A stretch of DNA of 46,470 nt from Clostridiales bacterium. GTDB taxonomy: Bacteria; Bacillota; Clostridia; Lachnospirales; Lachnospiraceae. Of this stretch, positions 8,282-17,148 are shown piece after piece (position 1 is the stretch's first letter; the number at the start of each line of letters is the position of its first letter). The DNA is taken from positions 1 through 46,470 of the forward strand of contig JALEHN010000054.1 of assembly GCA_022770525.1 (NCBI GenBank), read 5' to 3'. Made by a program: the position numbers and the translations under genes. The notes beneath the pieces are model-generated. The model was not told where the DNA came from. It made no database searches and was given only the letters and a program-made list of their open reading frames with translations.

Positions 8282-9298
8282 TTACTGTGCCGAGATTTCA
8301 ATGATGTAATGATCACCGTCATCATAGTCACTGACTGACGTATAGATCTCCACAACACCGATATCATTAAACTGATAATCCTCAGACCCAAAATCCAGCA
8401 CATCATCGGCCATGGATTCCTGCCAGTTACCAATATCGATCTCCGCTTCTTCAAGCACTTTCATTGCATCATTTAAATGTGCTTTTGCTGTATCTAAATC
8501 ATTAAAGGTCATAAAAATATTGTGAAGCTGATGATCAAAGCTATCCATACTTGTCGTTACATGAACAGTATAAGTCGTATCCGCATAACTTAAATTCGTT
8601 TCATAATACGAAGTATCTTCATCTCCCCATGTGTGGACTGTATTTCTCTCATCAATAAATTCATCCAATTCAGAGACTGTAAAACCCGCTGTTTCCGTAA
8701 ACTGTATCAGTTTGTTATGGATTACTTTACCATCCGCCTGAAGATGGATATATCCGGTACAGGGTTTACCGTTTTTAATGACCTCATCATGGCTCAGTTC
8801 TATGATATCCGATACTTCTTCTTCGGAACTGTTATTACCAAAAACATTAAAGTCCCCGTCCTCTGTTATATTTTCAATCATCTCACTGATATCAGACAAA
8901 TCGAAATTCTCTGCGATATTTTTTATAACGGACACCAAAATCACGACAATCACAACAACAGCTATAAAATGGTTCTTCTTTTTTGCGCCGGTACCGCCTG
9001 CAGCTTTACCTTTATGCACTGTACTGTATGATTTCCCACTGCTGTCATATCCCGTCTGTTGATAACCATGCGTATTTTGATTTTTCTGTTTTTGCTGTCC
9101 TGATCTTTTCTTGTGATCGCCCTGATGGATATGATCACTGCTGACCGGATAAGCACAGTTTTCTTCGCCATAGCCTCTGGATTCTTCATTTAAATGGACA
9201 TCAAGTAATTCCGGTTTCCATATAAAAGAACCACACGTCTCACAATAATGTCTCTTTTTCATCTCATGGTCGCACAACGGACACATTCGAATTAACAT
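8282..9298 (-). CDS. Zinc-ribbon, single-pass membrane protein of unknown function
   Basis: 338 aa. An N-terminal zinc ribbon (C6-x2-C9, C19-x2-C22) is followed by a polar, Gln/Gly/Lys-rich linker, one membrane helix (about residues 110-126) and an acidic extracytoplasmic domain of about 200 residues with no motif I recognise. This topology is common in Firmicute zinc_ribbon_2-type proteins of unknown role. The start has a strong GGGGGAG site. It lies 25 nt downstream of yedF with no terminator between, so it is probably the last gene of the selenium/molybdenum transcript. Whether it takes part in that pathway is unknown. Confidence 0.8.
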   Translation of the reverse strand: MLIRMCPLCDHEMKKRHYCETCGSFIWKPELLDVHLNEESRGYGEENCAYPVSSDHIHQGDHKKRSGQQKQKNQNTHGYQQTGYDSSGKSYSTVHKGKAAGGTGAKKKNHFIAVVVIVVILVSVIKNIAENFDLSDISEMIENITEDGDFNVFGNNSSEEEVSDIIELSHDEVIKNGKPCTGYIHLQADGKVIHNKLIQFTETAGFTVSELDEFIDERNTVHTWGDEDTSYYETNLSYADTTYTVHVTTSMDSFDHQLHNIFMTFNDLDTAKAHLNDAMKVLEEAEIDIGNWQESMADDVLDFGSEDYQFNDIGVVEIYTSVSDYDDGDHYIIEISAQ

Positions 9299-9323
9299 TA
9301 TACTCCCCCTTTATTAAAAACCT

Positions 9324-9899
9324 CTATGGCCGGATAATTTTTGCAGCCTTTTGCTGTTTTTCAAAAATAACATACATATTTGTGACACTTCCGACTTTAA
9401 GTTTTTCTGTGAGTCCGTAAAAATTAAGGCATGTACCGCATGAAAGGATTTCCACACCGGCTGCCTGAAGCTTACTTAAATCTTCCAGTACCGGCGAACC
9501 TTCGGTCGTCAGTTTGACACCGCCATTATAAAAAATCATTGTTTTCGGCAGCTTTTCAGCCTCAGTAACAGTGTATATAAAGCTTTTCATCAGAGCACTG
9601 CCAAGCTGCGTATCTCCTGTACCTGCAAACTCAGAACTGATCACAATGATATACTCTTCATGATTATCTTCGCTGTTTTGAGCATCTTCTGTCTTACGAA
9701 GCGTTATGGCATAGAAATTTCCCGATTCTTTTGTCTCATGATCAAGCTTCATGACAACAGCCATTTTTTCCAGGTTCTCTCTCGATGTCGGATTATCCAC
9801 CTCGATTGTTATTTCATCATGTTCCTTCAAAGCATTTTTAGCCATAATCACCGGCTTCGGACAAACAAGCCCTTTTGCATCAACAATAAACATTGCCAT
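9324..9899 (-). CDS. yedF: Sulfurtransferase-like selenium metabolism protein YedF
   Basis: Two-domain protein of 191 aa. The N-terminal SirA/TusA-like domain carries the C-P-K-P motif (Cys13); the C-terminal DsrE-like domain carries S-C-G-T-C-L-N-F-Y (Cys154, Cys157). This arrangement defines YedF, which co-occurs with SelD in selenium-using bacteria and is proposed to handle reduced selenium or sulfur; the exact reaction is unproven. It sits directly after selD across a 120-nt spacer filled with degenerate tandem repeats. Ribosome site AGAGGAGAG. Confidence 0.92.
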   Translation of the reverse strand: MAMFIVDAKGLVCPKPVIMAKNALKEHDEITIEVDNPTSRENLEKMAVVMKLDHETKESGNFYAITLRKTEDAQNSEDNHEEYIIVISSEFAGTGDTQLGSALMKSFIYTVTEAEKLPKTMIFYNGGVKLTTEGSPVLEDLSKLQAAGVEILSCGTCLNFYGLTEKLKVGSVTNMYVIFEKQQKAAKIIRP

Positions 9900-9919
9900 C
9901 TCTCCTCTTCTTTTTTATT

Positions 9920-10043
9920 AGCTGCATGATCATCACTTTCTTAAGTTTCAGAATCATCATGTTCCTGAAACTGCATAATCGTCATTTTCCATAAGCTGTG
10001 TCATCATCATGTCACTGAAGCTACATGATGACCATGTCCTTAT
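9920..10043 (-). repeat. Five degenerate 25-bp tandem repeats spanning the selD stop codon
   Basis: Units (plus coordinates): 9920-9943, 9944-9968, 9969-9993, 9994-10018 and 10019-10043, lengths 24/25/25/25/25. The plus-strand consensus is roughly AGCTGCATGATCATCATGTT followed by CCTGA. The last unit contains the final selD codons and its TAG; the other four fill the selD-yedF spacer. The copies have diverged by several substitutions each. Confidence 0.75.
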
Positions 10044-11082
10044 CGGTTTTTGCAATGACCTGACCGACAATCGCTGCCCAAGGATGATATTCTTTTATTT
10101 TTTCAAGCAGTGCTTCTGCCTGTGAAGCATTCACACTGATTAACAGGCCGCCGCTTGTCTGAGGATCAAAAAGCACCTCCTCAAAAGCATAATCATCAAA
10201 TAAAAACTGTACATGATCACCGACATGCTTTCTGTTTCGCTGAGCCGCACAGGTGATGATAAAATCCGCGGCATAAGATAAAGCACCCTTTAGCACCGGT
10301 ATGTTTTCTTTATAAATCAGTGCACTGGCACCGGAAGCTTCCATCATTTCATACAGATGACCAAGAAAACTAAAACCGGTCACATCCGTACATGCATGGA
10401 CATCAAAACCTTCCATTGCCTCACAGGCATATTTATTCAGCTGTGTCATTGAAGCTACAGCTTCATCAAAAGCATTGTACTGATCCAATGCCACTTTCTC
10501 TGCCGCAGTCACGATACCGACACCCAGCTTTTTTGTCAGAATCAATAAATCTCCCGGCTTTGCCCCCTGATTAGACAATATTTTTTTCGGATTCACAATA
10601 CCGGTCACGGACAGCCCGTATTTCGGCTCATTATCTTTAATGGAATGTCCGCCGCAAAGAACCGCCCCTGCCTCCTTCACTTTTTCGGCGCCGCCTCTTA
10701 AAATCTCACCAAGAATATCATAACTTAAAAATTCGGGGAACCCCACAATATTCATCGCTGTTTTTACTGTACCGCCCATGGCATAGACATCACTTAAGGC
10801 ATTGGCTGCCGCAATCTGACCGTAAAGATACGGGTCATCGACGATCGGCGGAAAAAAATCAAGGGTCTGTATGATAGCCAGATCGTCTGTCAAACGGTAA
10901 ACACCTGCATCATCAGCATAATCAAATCCGACAAGGAGATTTTGATCATGATTTACCGGAAGCTTCTGTATCACTTCACCAAGCTTTCCCGCAGGTATTT
11001 TTGCACCGCATCCTCCCGTCGTACAAAGGGATGTCAGCAAAAGCTTTTCACCGTATATATTTTCAATCTCATATTTTCCCAT
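10021..11082 (-). CDS. selD: Selenide, water dikinase (selenophosphate synthetase)
   Basis: Makes selenophosphate from selenide and ATP. The N-terminal catalytic region has Cys25 and Lys28 in the G-G-C-G-A-K motif, so it is a Cys rather than a selenocysteine form and lacks the second Cys of the E. coli GCGCK motif. AIR-synthase-like features follow: LVGFDYADDAGVY, GQIAAANALSDVYAMGG and FDPQTSGGLL. ATG at 11082 is preferred over the GTG at 11091 because of the AGGTGACAGGT site. No selA, selB or mnmH is in the window; the neighbours imply use of selenophosphate for the SDMH cofactor. Confidence 0.96.
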   Translation of the reverse strand: MGKYEIENIYGEKLLLTSLCTTGGCGAKIPAGKLGEVIQKLPVNHDQNLLVGFDYADDAGVYRLTDDLAIIQTLDFFPPIVDDPYLYGQIAAANALSDVYAMGGTVKTAMNIVGFPEFLSYDILGEILRGGAEKVKEAGAVLCGGHSIKDNEPKYGLSVTGIVNPKKILSNQGAKPGDLLILTKKLGVGIVTAAEKVALDQYNAFDEAVASMTQLNKYACEAMEGFDVHACTDVTGFSFLGHLYEMMEASGASALIYKENIPVLKGALSYAADFIITCAAQRNRKHVGDHVQFLFDDYAFEEVLFDPQTSGGLLISVNASQAEALLEKIKEYHPWAAIVGQVIAKTDKDMVIM

Positions 11083-11105
11083 ACCTGTCACCTGTTAAGT
11101 CTTTG

Positions 11106-12146
11106 TTAAAAACCACCCTTGCCGAAATGACAGACAGGATATCTGCATGTTTCACACTGCATACATAATCCGCCATGTCCAAAGGCCGCAATATCTTCCA
11201 TCGTTATATGTTCACCGGCAAGAATCCTTGGCAGTACCAGGTCAAATACCGTCGTTTTTGCGTGCATAACACATCCCGGCAGTCCCATCACAGGAATTTC
11301 TCTGCCGTTTTCATCTTTATAATAGGACAGTAAAAACATGGCGCCCGGCAGTACCGGCGTACCGTATGTAACGATTTCACCGCCGATACCGATAATCGCT
11401 GACGGTGTCAGGTCGTCAGGATCCACAGACATGCCCCCTGTACAAAAGACCATCTCCGCCCCCTGCTTAAGCCAGCCTCTGATTGCTTCCTGTATCTTTT
11501 CCTTATCATCCGGCACAAATGTCTGTCCAAGCACCTCACAATGATAATCCTCCATTTTTTTGCGGATGATCGGACCGAATTTGTCTTCAATTCTGTGATA
11601 ATAAACTTCATTGCCTGTTGTTACAATCCCTGCTTTTCTCGGTTTTAAAGGTAAAACACTGATAATTTTATGCCCGTCAAGAACTTCCCTTGCTGTCTTA
11701 AGCTTCTTTTCGTCAATAACAAGCGGTATGACTCTTGTACCGGCCACATTCTGCCCTTTTTTAACCGGTGTGTTGTTCATCAGCGTCGCAAAAGATATTT
11801 CGCCAACCATATTAAGTTTTAGAAGTCTCTGTGCATCCACCTTCAAAATTCCGTCAAAAGCCGCATTAAAACCGATTTTTCCTTCCTTGATCTCACCATA
11901 GGTCAGCCCTTCTCCCATGGCTATATCTTTCAAAAATAACGCAGCGTCATTTTCATGAATCATCCCCGGCTGATTCTCCCAAACATAAATGTGATCTTTG
12001 CCAAGTGATAAAAGAACAGGAATATCTTCCTCCTGTATGATATGACCTTTTTTAAACTTTCTTCCTTTAAATTCTCCGGGAAGGATCTGTGTGATATCAT
12101 GACACAGCACCGAGCCCACTGCTTCACCAACAGGTATTTTTTTCAT
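11106..12146 (-). CDS. MoeA-like molybdopterin-binding protein with Cys-rich tail
   Basis: 346 aa with a MoCF_biosynth (MoeA/MogA) domain. Visible landmarks are G-I-V-T-T-G-N-E-V (about residue 170), the T-G-G-M-S-V-D-P-D-D motif and G-L-P-G-C-V-M-H-A. These bind molybdopterin in Moco insertion or adenylylation. The C-terminus adds a Cys cluster, C-M-Q-C-E-T-C-R-Y-P-V-C-H-F-G, that canonical MoeA lacks and that could bind a metal or selenium. ATG at 12146 is chosen because GGAGG lies 7-8 nt upstream. It is located between yqeB and selD, suggesting a dedicated role in maturing the neighbouring hydroxylase. Confidence 0.85.
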   Translation of the reverse strand: MKKIPVGEAVGSVLCHDITQILPGEFKGRKFKKGHIIQEEDIPVLLSLGKDHIYVWENQPGMIHENDAALFLKDIAMGEGLTYGEIKEGKIGFNAAFDGILKVDAQRLLKLNMVGEISFATLMNNTPVKKGQNVAGTRVIPLVIDEKKLKTAREVLDGHKIISVLPLKPRKAGIVTTGNEVYYHRIEDKFGPIIRKKMEDYHCEVLGQTFVPDDKEKIQEAIRGWLKQGAEMVFCTGGMSVDPDDLTPSAIIGIGGEIVTYGTPVLPGAMFLLSYYKDENGREIPVMGLPGCVMHAKTTVFDLVLPRILAGEHITMEDIAAFGHGGLCMQCETCRYPVCHFGKGGF

Positions 12147-12168
12147 TTGCACTTCCTCCAAACCATGC

Positions 12169-12975
12169 TTATTCAACATTTCCATACATCAGAACGGCTT
12201 TTAACACACCGCCTGCAATCGTTCTTGCCTTATCGGAAATCGTAAAGCAGTTGCCCTGCTCGCTGATTCTTGGATCAATATCGGCAATCTTAAAGCCTTT
12301 TGGTATTTCAAATCCATCTCTTAACAGCCCTCTTAACACGCCGTCTAAAGAAGCATAAACCGGAGTTTCTCCGACATAAGCAATAATCTGTCCTTTTTTA
12401 ACAATATCAGAAATACAGCTGACATTTTTCATCACACCTGCTGCCGGTGAATGTATCACTCTCTCCTTACCGAAACCGCCGATGATCCCGGGAACACCGG
12501 TATTTGGTATCGCCTGGCCTTCTAAAATCAGCCTTCCAAGCTGATGACCGCGCATTGTTTCAACAACGATATCCACATCAACACCTGCCCTAAATCCCGG
12601 GCCAAGTCCAATGACAAGCGGTGCCATATCTTTATTGGTACCCATATTCTTTTTTGCAAGTATTGCATCAACAACGATCTGAGGTTTCAGTTTTTCGATC
12701 CAATATCCGTTTGCATCCTCCACCATCGGAACCTGCCCCAAATGCCAGCATTCCTCTATTTCATCAACTGTTTCAACCCTTTTTGCCGTCATGTTTTCAA
12801 CGACTGCCTGACCATTAAACATGGCCTCGCAAAACGCCGCATATCTGCGGATCGCCGTCGGCCTGGCAATTTCAAGGACAACAACCTTAAATCCACAGGA
12901 TACAAGATAATGAATCGTTCCTGTTGCAAGATCACCGCCGCCTCTGACCGCTATCACCGTATCTTTAATCTTCAT
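12169..12975 (-). CDS. yqeB: Selenium-dependent molybdenum hydroxylase accessory protein YqeB (EF2563 family)
   Basis: 268-aa member of the EF2563/YqeB family, which in genome surveys tracks with SelD and xanthine-dehydrogenase-like enzymes. Recognisable segments are V-R-G-G-G-D-L-A-T-G near the N-terminus (Rossmann-like), G-L-G-P-G-F-x-A-G-x-D, and the biotinyl-like H-S-P-A-A-G stretch before G-E-T-P-V-Y-A. The molecular role is unproven but is tied to the labile selenium cofactor. It overlaps the YqeC-MocA gene by 11 nt, so translation is probably coupled. Confidence 0.92.
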   Translation of the reverse strand: MKIKDTVIAVRGGGDLATGTIHYLVSCGFKVVVLEIARPTAIRRYAAFCEAMFNGQAVVENMTAKRVETVDEIEECWHLGQVPMVEDANGYWIEKLKPQIVVDAILAKKNMGTNKDMAPLVIGLGPGFRAGVDVDIVVETMRGHQLGRLILEGQAIPNTGVPGIIGGFGKERVIHSPAAGVMKNVSCISDIVKKGQIIAYVGETPVYASLDGVLRGLLRDGFEIPKGFKIADIDPRISEQGNCFTISDKARTIAGGVLKAVLMYGNVE

Positions 12976-14287
12976 CGGATTTTGCCTCCAGTCTCATAAA
13001 ATCTTCATGTGTGTCAATATCCATACCCTGTTTTTTATCTGTAACCGGAACATACACAACCTGTTCCCTGAAAGCTTTAATAATCTGTCTGCCCCCGGCA
13101 TCACCTGTGAGATCTAAAAGCGTTTTTCGGAAACGTTTCGGGAAAATGACCGGATTGCCCGGATTCGAACCATAAACAGGTACAACGATTTTGTCCTCTT
13201 TGGCAAAAACTTTCAGAAGCTTATTCACCGTCTCACATGTAAGTTTTGGCATATCTCCGGTAAAAAACATATATCCGTCACATTCCGCACTGCAATGCTT
13301 CGTTCCAAGAACGACAGAATGGCTTTGCCCAAACTCCGGATGCGTATTAATCACCGTATGAAAGTCACCATACGCAGCTGCAATATTTTCGACTTCTTTA
13401 TAAGCAGTCACGATATGCCTTTCATAAAAATCATTTTTTTCGACATTATCTAATACATACTGAATCATCGGTTTTCCATCAATATGCATCAGCAGTTTAT
13501 TCTGTCCCATACGCTTCCCGTATCCGGACGCAAGGACAACCGCTGCTGTTTTAACGTCGTCCTTTTTATAGATTTCAACAAATTCATTTTTTATACTGCC
13601 TATATAGATTTCATCAACCTTTAATATATGATTGTCTATAAAGTTGATTGCACGTTGATATTGTTCTTTACTTTCTACTTTATTGATTAACAGAACCTTT
13701 CTGGTCTTTACCTGTTTAAACATACCTTCATCGCTATTGACCATAGCGCACAAGTGGGATTCTCTGATGATCTCTCCGCTTTTTATACCTGTCAGTTTTT
13801 CAAATTCCCGCATCCTGTGGACACTTTCATCTGTTGCCGGCTTGCCAAGGGCATCAAGTGTCAGTACACCGATCGTCAATGTCGTATCGTCTAAAATCAC
13901 GGGCTCAAATGACGTCCAGCCTTTACACGGCCTGCTTTTGGAACCATCTGCTTCGACAAGAATCATATCCATAGAAGCCTTAGCCAGAGCTTCCATATAA
14001 CCGCCAAAGCCGCTTAATTTTGACGGTATGATTTCATCGGCAAAATAGTAAATGCCCGGTTTTTCTGTCGTTTGGATGCACTCTCTTTTGGATCTTATAA
14101 ATATATCAGAATAAGTGCCTCTTCCCGGAATTAACATTTTTGTTGAGGCAGCCACACCGACTTTATAGTCTTCCTTCAGTGCTTCTGCCATTTTTTCAAC
14201 AAGTGTTGTTTTACCGCCGCATCCGACGACGGACACAACGGCGCCTTTATTGATATTTAAATGTTTGATCAAGTCACTGATATTCAT
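12965..14287 (-). CDS. YqeC-MocA fusion (selenium cofactor protein plus molybdenum cofactor nucleotidyltransferase)
   Basis: One 440-aa chain with two domains. Residues about 1-235 are YqeC-like, with a P-loop V-V-G-C-G-G-K-T-T-L, V-E-A-D-G-S-K and R-P-C-K-G-W. Residues about 245-435 are MocA/MobA-like, with V-L-A-S-G-Y-G-K-R-M-G-Q-N-K, the D-M-P loop (F-F-T-G-D-M-P) and G-N-P-V-I-F-P. MocA transfers CMP to molybdopterin to make the cytosine dinucleotide cofactor; YqeC is a putative nucleotide-binding SDMH maturation protein. In other genomes the two are often separate genes. The start is set at ATG 14287; the longer frame to 14320 begins inside a terminator hairpin. Confidence 0.9.
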   Translation of the reverse strand: MNISDLIKHLNINKGAVVSVVGCGGKTTLVEKMAEALKEDYKVGVAASTKMLIPGRGTYSDIFIRSKRECIQTTEKPGIYYFADEIIPSKLSGFGGYMEALAKASMDMILVEADGSKSRPCKGWTSFEPVILDDTTLTIGVLTLDALGKPATDESVHRMREFEKLTGIKSGEIIRESHLCAMVNSDEGMFKQVKTRKVLLINKVESKEQYQRAINFIDNHILKVDEIYIGSIKNEFVEIYKKDDVKTAAVVLASGYGKRMGQNKLLMHIDGKPMIQYVLDNVEKNDFYERHIVTAYKEVENIAAAYGDFHTVINTHPEFGQSHSVVLGTKHCSAECDGYMFFTGDMPKLTCETVNKLLKVFAKEDKIVVPVYGSNPGNPVIFPKRFRKTLLDLTGDAGGRQIIKAFREQVVYVPVTDKKQGMDIDTHEDFMRLEAKSDED

Positions 14288-14299
14288 TGCTGTCACCAT

Positions 14300-14336
14300 T
14301 TTAAAACAGCCATCCGCCATGAAAACGACGGATGGC
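14300..14336 (-). terminator. Intrinsic terminator/attenuator inside the SDMH cluster
   Basis: Minus strand: perfect 8-bp stem GCCATCCG / CGGATGGC with a 12-nt loop, followed by TGTTTT. It lies 8 nt after the Mo-subunit stop and just before the yqeC-mocA ribosome site. It probably lowers transcription of the maturation genes relative to the structural genes. Confidence 0.8.
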
Positions 14337-14344
14337 TTTCAATA

Positions 14345-16675
14345 TTAATTATGCTCTTCTTCTGCCTGTTTTTCCATAATCGCCTTTAATACTTTCTCAG
14401 GTGTCATCGGAAGCTCATGCATGTTAATGCCGACTGCATTGCGCAGTGCATCCGCAATCGCAGGCGCCGGCGTATTAATAACGATCTCACCGATAGATTT
14501 CGCGCCATAAGGACCTGACGGTTCATAGCTTGATTCAAAATCAACACGAATCTGTTTGAAATCTGTTCTTGCAGGAATTTTATACTGCATAAAGGAATCT
14601 GTCATCATCTTGCCCTTCGATGTATACTGAACATCTTCATACATGGCAAGGCCGATACCCTGGCCGATACCACCCTCTGTCTGCACTCTGGCAAGGTTCG
14701 GATTGACAACTGTACCGCAGTCCACAACAGCCGCATAATCAATCAGGTCATACTTACCCGTTTCAAGATCCAGTTCGATTTCGGCAAATCCGGCCATCAG
14801 AGGCGGCGGTGATGTCTGACCTGAATAAAATCCCGTACCGTTTAAGTAGTTGCCTTCGATACCTGCGGAGTTATGAATGGCAATCTCATCAATGGTTACA
14901 AATTTATTTGTGGCAGCTTCAATCACTTTATCGCCGGTAAAGAAAAATTTCTTAGGATTAAACGGTGCTTCTCTGTCGCCGTACTTTTCAGGATCGATCA
15001 TACGTGCACCTTCATAAATAATCTTATTCTTTAAATCATTGGAAGCATTGTAAACAGCCATACCTGTAACATAAGTTGTACTTGATGCATATGAACCGGT
15101 ATCATAAGGAGATATATCCGTATCTACCTGCGCAATAATAAACTTATCCATCTCGGCAAGAAGTGTTTCCGCAGCAATCTGCGTCAGTATTGTATCACAG
15201 CCTGTACCCATATCCGTAGCGCCGATCTTTAAAGTATAAAAACCGGAGTCATTAAGACGTATTTCCGCAGAAGCCACATCGACTTTTGAAATACAGGATC
15301 CCTGCATACCCAGAGCCATGCCCACAGCACGCACCTTCGTATCACTGATCCAAACACGCGGGAACTTTCTGTCCCATTCAATCATTTCCTTACCACGGAC
15401 GATACATCTGTCAAGGGCGCAGCTCGTCAGCGGTTCTCCATAATAAGCCGGCATGATTTCGCCAAAACGTACCATATTCATCTCACGAAGGATGGAACTG
15501 TCCATATTTAAACGTTTTGCCAGTTCATTGACTGCTGATTCCACAGCAAAAATACCCTGTGTGGCGCCATAGCCTCTGAACGCGCCGGCAGGTGTCGTAT
15601 TTGTATATACCGTTGTCCAGTTAAACCTGAAAGCGTTGGCCTGATTATATAAAGAAATAGATTTATGTCCTGACAAGCCGATCGTTGTCGTACCGTGTTC
15701 ACCGTAAGCACCCTGATTTGAAAGCGTATTCACTTCGATAGCGCGGATATGGCCGTTCTTTTCAGCACCGATACGTACACGGATCGACATCTGATGCCGC
15801 GTATCTGAACATGTAAATGTTTCTTTTCTTGAATAAATCATTTTTGCCGGTTTACCGGTCTTTAACGTAATGATCGCCGGGTAATACTCACTGATGACCG
15901 ACTGCTTTGCACCAAATCCGCCGCCGATACGCGGTTTAATGACACGGATTCTCGACTGAGGTATTTCAAGGGCTCTCGCCAGCTGGCGGCGCACATGGAA
16001 CGGTACCTGTGTTGAAGTCACAACAACAAGGCGGTCATTGTGATCCAGATACGTATATGTACGGAATGTTTCCATCATTGACTGTTCCTGTGATTTAATC
16101 TCATAAGTTTCGTCAACAATAATATCACTGGCTGCAAATTCCGCATCAACATCGCCATGACTGTCACTGCCATACCCTTCGATATTCCGTTTATGATCGG
16201 ATTTACAAAATCTTGCCGGAATATAATCATCCTCGTTATGGACAATAACTTCATTATCAATAGCTTCTTTGAAATTAAGAAGCGGTTTTAACACTTCGTA
16301 TTCAACCTTAATCAGCCTTAATGCCTGACGTGCTGCCTTTTCGTTGGATGCCGCTACAAGTGCGACTTCATCACCCACATAACGCACATACTCATCAAGA
16401 ATCAGTGTATCATACGGTGACGGTTCAGGAAAAGACTGACCCGCTCTTGTAAACTTTGTATGCGGTACATCTTTATATGTAAGAATACACTCAACACCTT
16501 TAACAAGCTTGGCGCTTGTTGTGTCAATGGATTTAATTCTTGCATATGCATGAGGGCTTCTCAGTGCCAGAACAATCAGACAATCTTTTGGCGCAAGGTC
16601 ATTTGTATAAAGAGGCTTACCTTTAACAAGGGGCATACCGTCTACTTTATTCATTGGTCTGTTGACATACCTCAT
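14345..16675 (-). CDS. Molybdenum hydroxylase large subunit (xanthine-dehydrogenase-like)
   Basis: 776-aa molybdopterin-binding subunit of a three-part hydroxylase that inserts water-derived oxygen into an aromatic or purine substrate. Family landmarks are I-G-G-G-F-G-A-K (about residue 249), G-A-F-R-G-Y-G (about 367) and G-A-K-S-I-G-E with the catalytic Glu (about 727). The adjoining SelD/YedF/YqeB/YqeC-MocA genes indicate the selenium-dependent class, in which a labile Se replaces the Mo sulfido ligand. The substrate (xanthine, purine, nicotinate or other) cannot be read from the sequence. It is separated by 2 nt from the [2Fe-2S] subunit gene. Confidence 0.93.
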   Translation of the reverse strand: MRYVNRPMNKVDGMPLVKGKPLYTNDLAPKDCLIVLALRSPHAYARIKSIDTTSAKLVKGVECILTYKDVPHTKFTRAGQSFPEPSPYDTLILDEYVRYVGDEVALVAASNEKAARQALRLIKVEYEVLKPLLNFKEAIDNEVIVHNEDDYIPARFCKSDHKRNIEGYGSDSHGDVDAEFAASDIIVDETYEIKSQEQSMMETFRTYTYLDHNDRLVVVTSTQVPFHVRRQLARALEIPQSRIRVIKPRIGGGFGAKQSVISEYYPAIITLKTGKPAKMIYSRKETFTCSDTRHQMSIRVRIGAEKNGHIRAIEVNTLSNQGAYGEHGTTTIGLSGHKSISLYNQANAFRFNWTTVYTNTTPAGAFRGYGATQGIFAVESAVNELAKRLNMDSSILREMNMVRFGEIMPAYYGEPLTSCALDRCIVRGKEMIEWDRKFPRVWISDTKVRAVGMALGMQGSCISKVDVASAEIRLNDSGFYTLKIGATDMGTGCDTILTQIAAETLLAEMDKFIIAQVDTDISPYDTGSYASSTTYVTGMAVYNASNDLKNKIIYEGARMIDPEKYGDREAPFNPKKFFFTGDKVIEAATNKFVTIDEIAIHNSAGIEGNYLNGTGFYSGQTSPPPLMAGFAEIELDLETGKYDLIDYAAVVDCGTVVNPNLARVQTEGGIGQGIGLAMYEDVQYTSKGKMMTDSFMQYKIPARTDFKQIRVDFESSYEPSGPYGAKSIGEIVINTPAPAIADALRNAVGINMHELPMTPEKVLKAIMEKQAEEEHN

Positions 16676-16677
16676 CT

Positions 16678-17148
16678 TTAGTTTACCTCCGTTTCAACGT
16701 ATTTTCTTATGGCACGCATCTGGCTCATATAACCTGTGCACCGGCAGAGATTACCGGCAAGGAAATGTTTGATCTCATCATCCGTCGGATGAAGATTGCC
16801 ATTTGCTCTGAATTCCTTTTTCATGGCAATAACGTTCATAATAAGCCCCGGTGAACAGAAACCGCACTGCTCGCCGCCTTCTTCAACAAGGAATCTTCCG
16901 ATGATGTCTACCTCATCCTGAACGCCCTCCAGTGTTGTCACACTGCGGTTATTGCATCTTGCAGCAGGCACTGAACATGACAATACAGGCACATCGTCAA
17001 GCCATACGGTGCAAAGTCCGCAGTTCGTCGTATCACAACCGCATTTAACGCTTTTGTATCCCGCATCGCGCAGCACATAAAGCAGCATATCATCCGGCTG
17101 GCAGTGCAGCTTTTTCTTTTCTCCGTTAATAATCACATGTATCAGCAT
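16678..17148 (-). CDS. Molybdenum hydroxylase [2Fe-2S] subunit
   Basis: 156-aa small subunit carrying two [2Fe-2S] clusters. The plant-ferredoxin-type cluster ligands are Cys38, Cys43, Cys46 and Cys58 (C-x4-C-x2-C-x11-C). The second cluster uses Q-C-G-F-C-S-P-G and L-C-R-C-T-G-Y in the C-terminal half. It passes electrons between the Mo site and FAD. The start overlaps the end of the FAD-subunit gene by 7 nt. Confidence 0.96.
   Translation of the reverse strand: MLIHVIINGEKKKLHCQPDDMLLYVLRDAGYKSVKCGCDTTNCGLCTVWLDDVPVLSCSVPAARCNNRSVTTLEGVQDEVDIIGRFLVEEGGEQCGFCSPGLIMNVIAMKKEFRANGNLHPTDDEIKHFLAGNLCRCTGYMSQMRAIRKYVETEVN

Noticed and set aside
10021-11082. Selenocysteine (in-frame TGA) in SelD
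   Set aside because: The catalytic position is Cys (G-G-C-G-A-K) and the frame is open throughout, so no recoding is needed.
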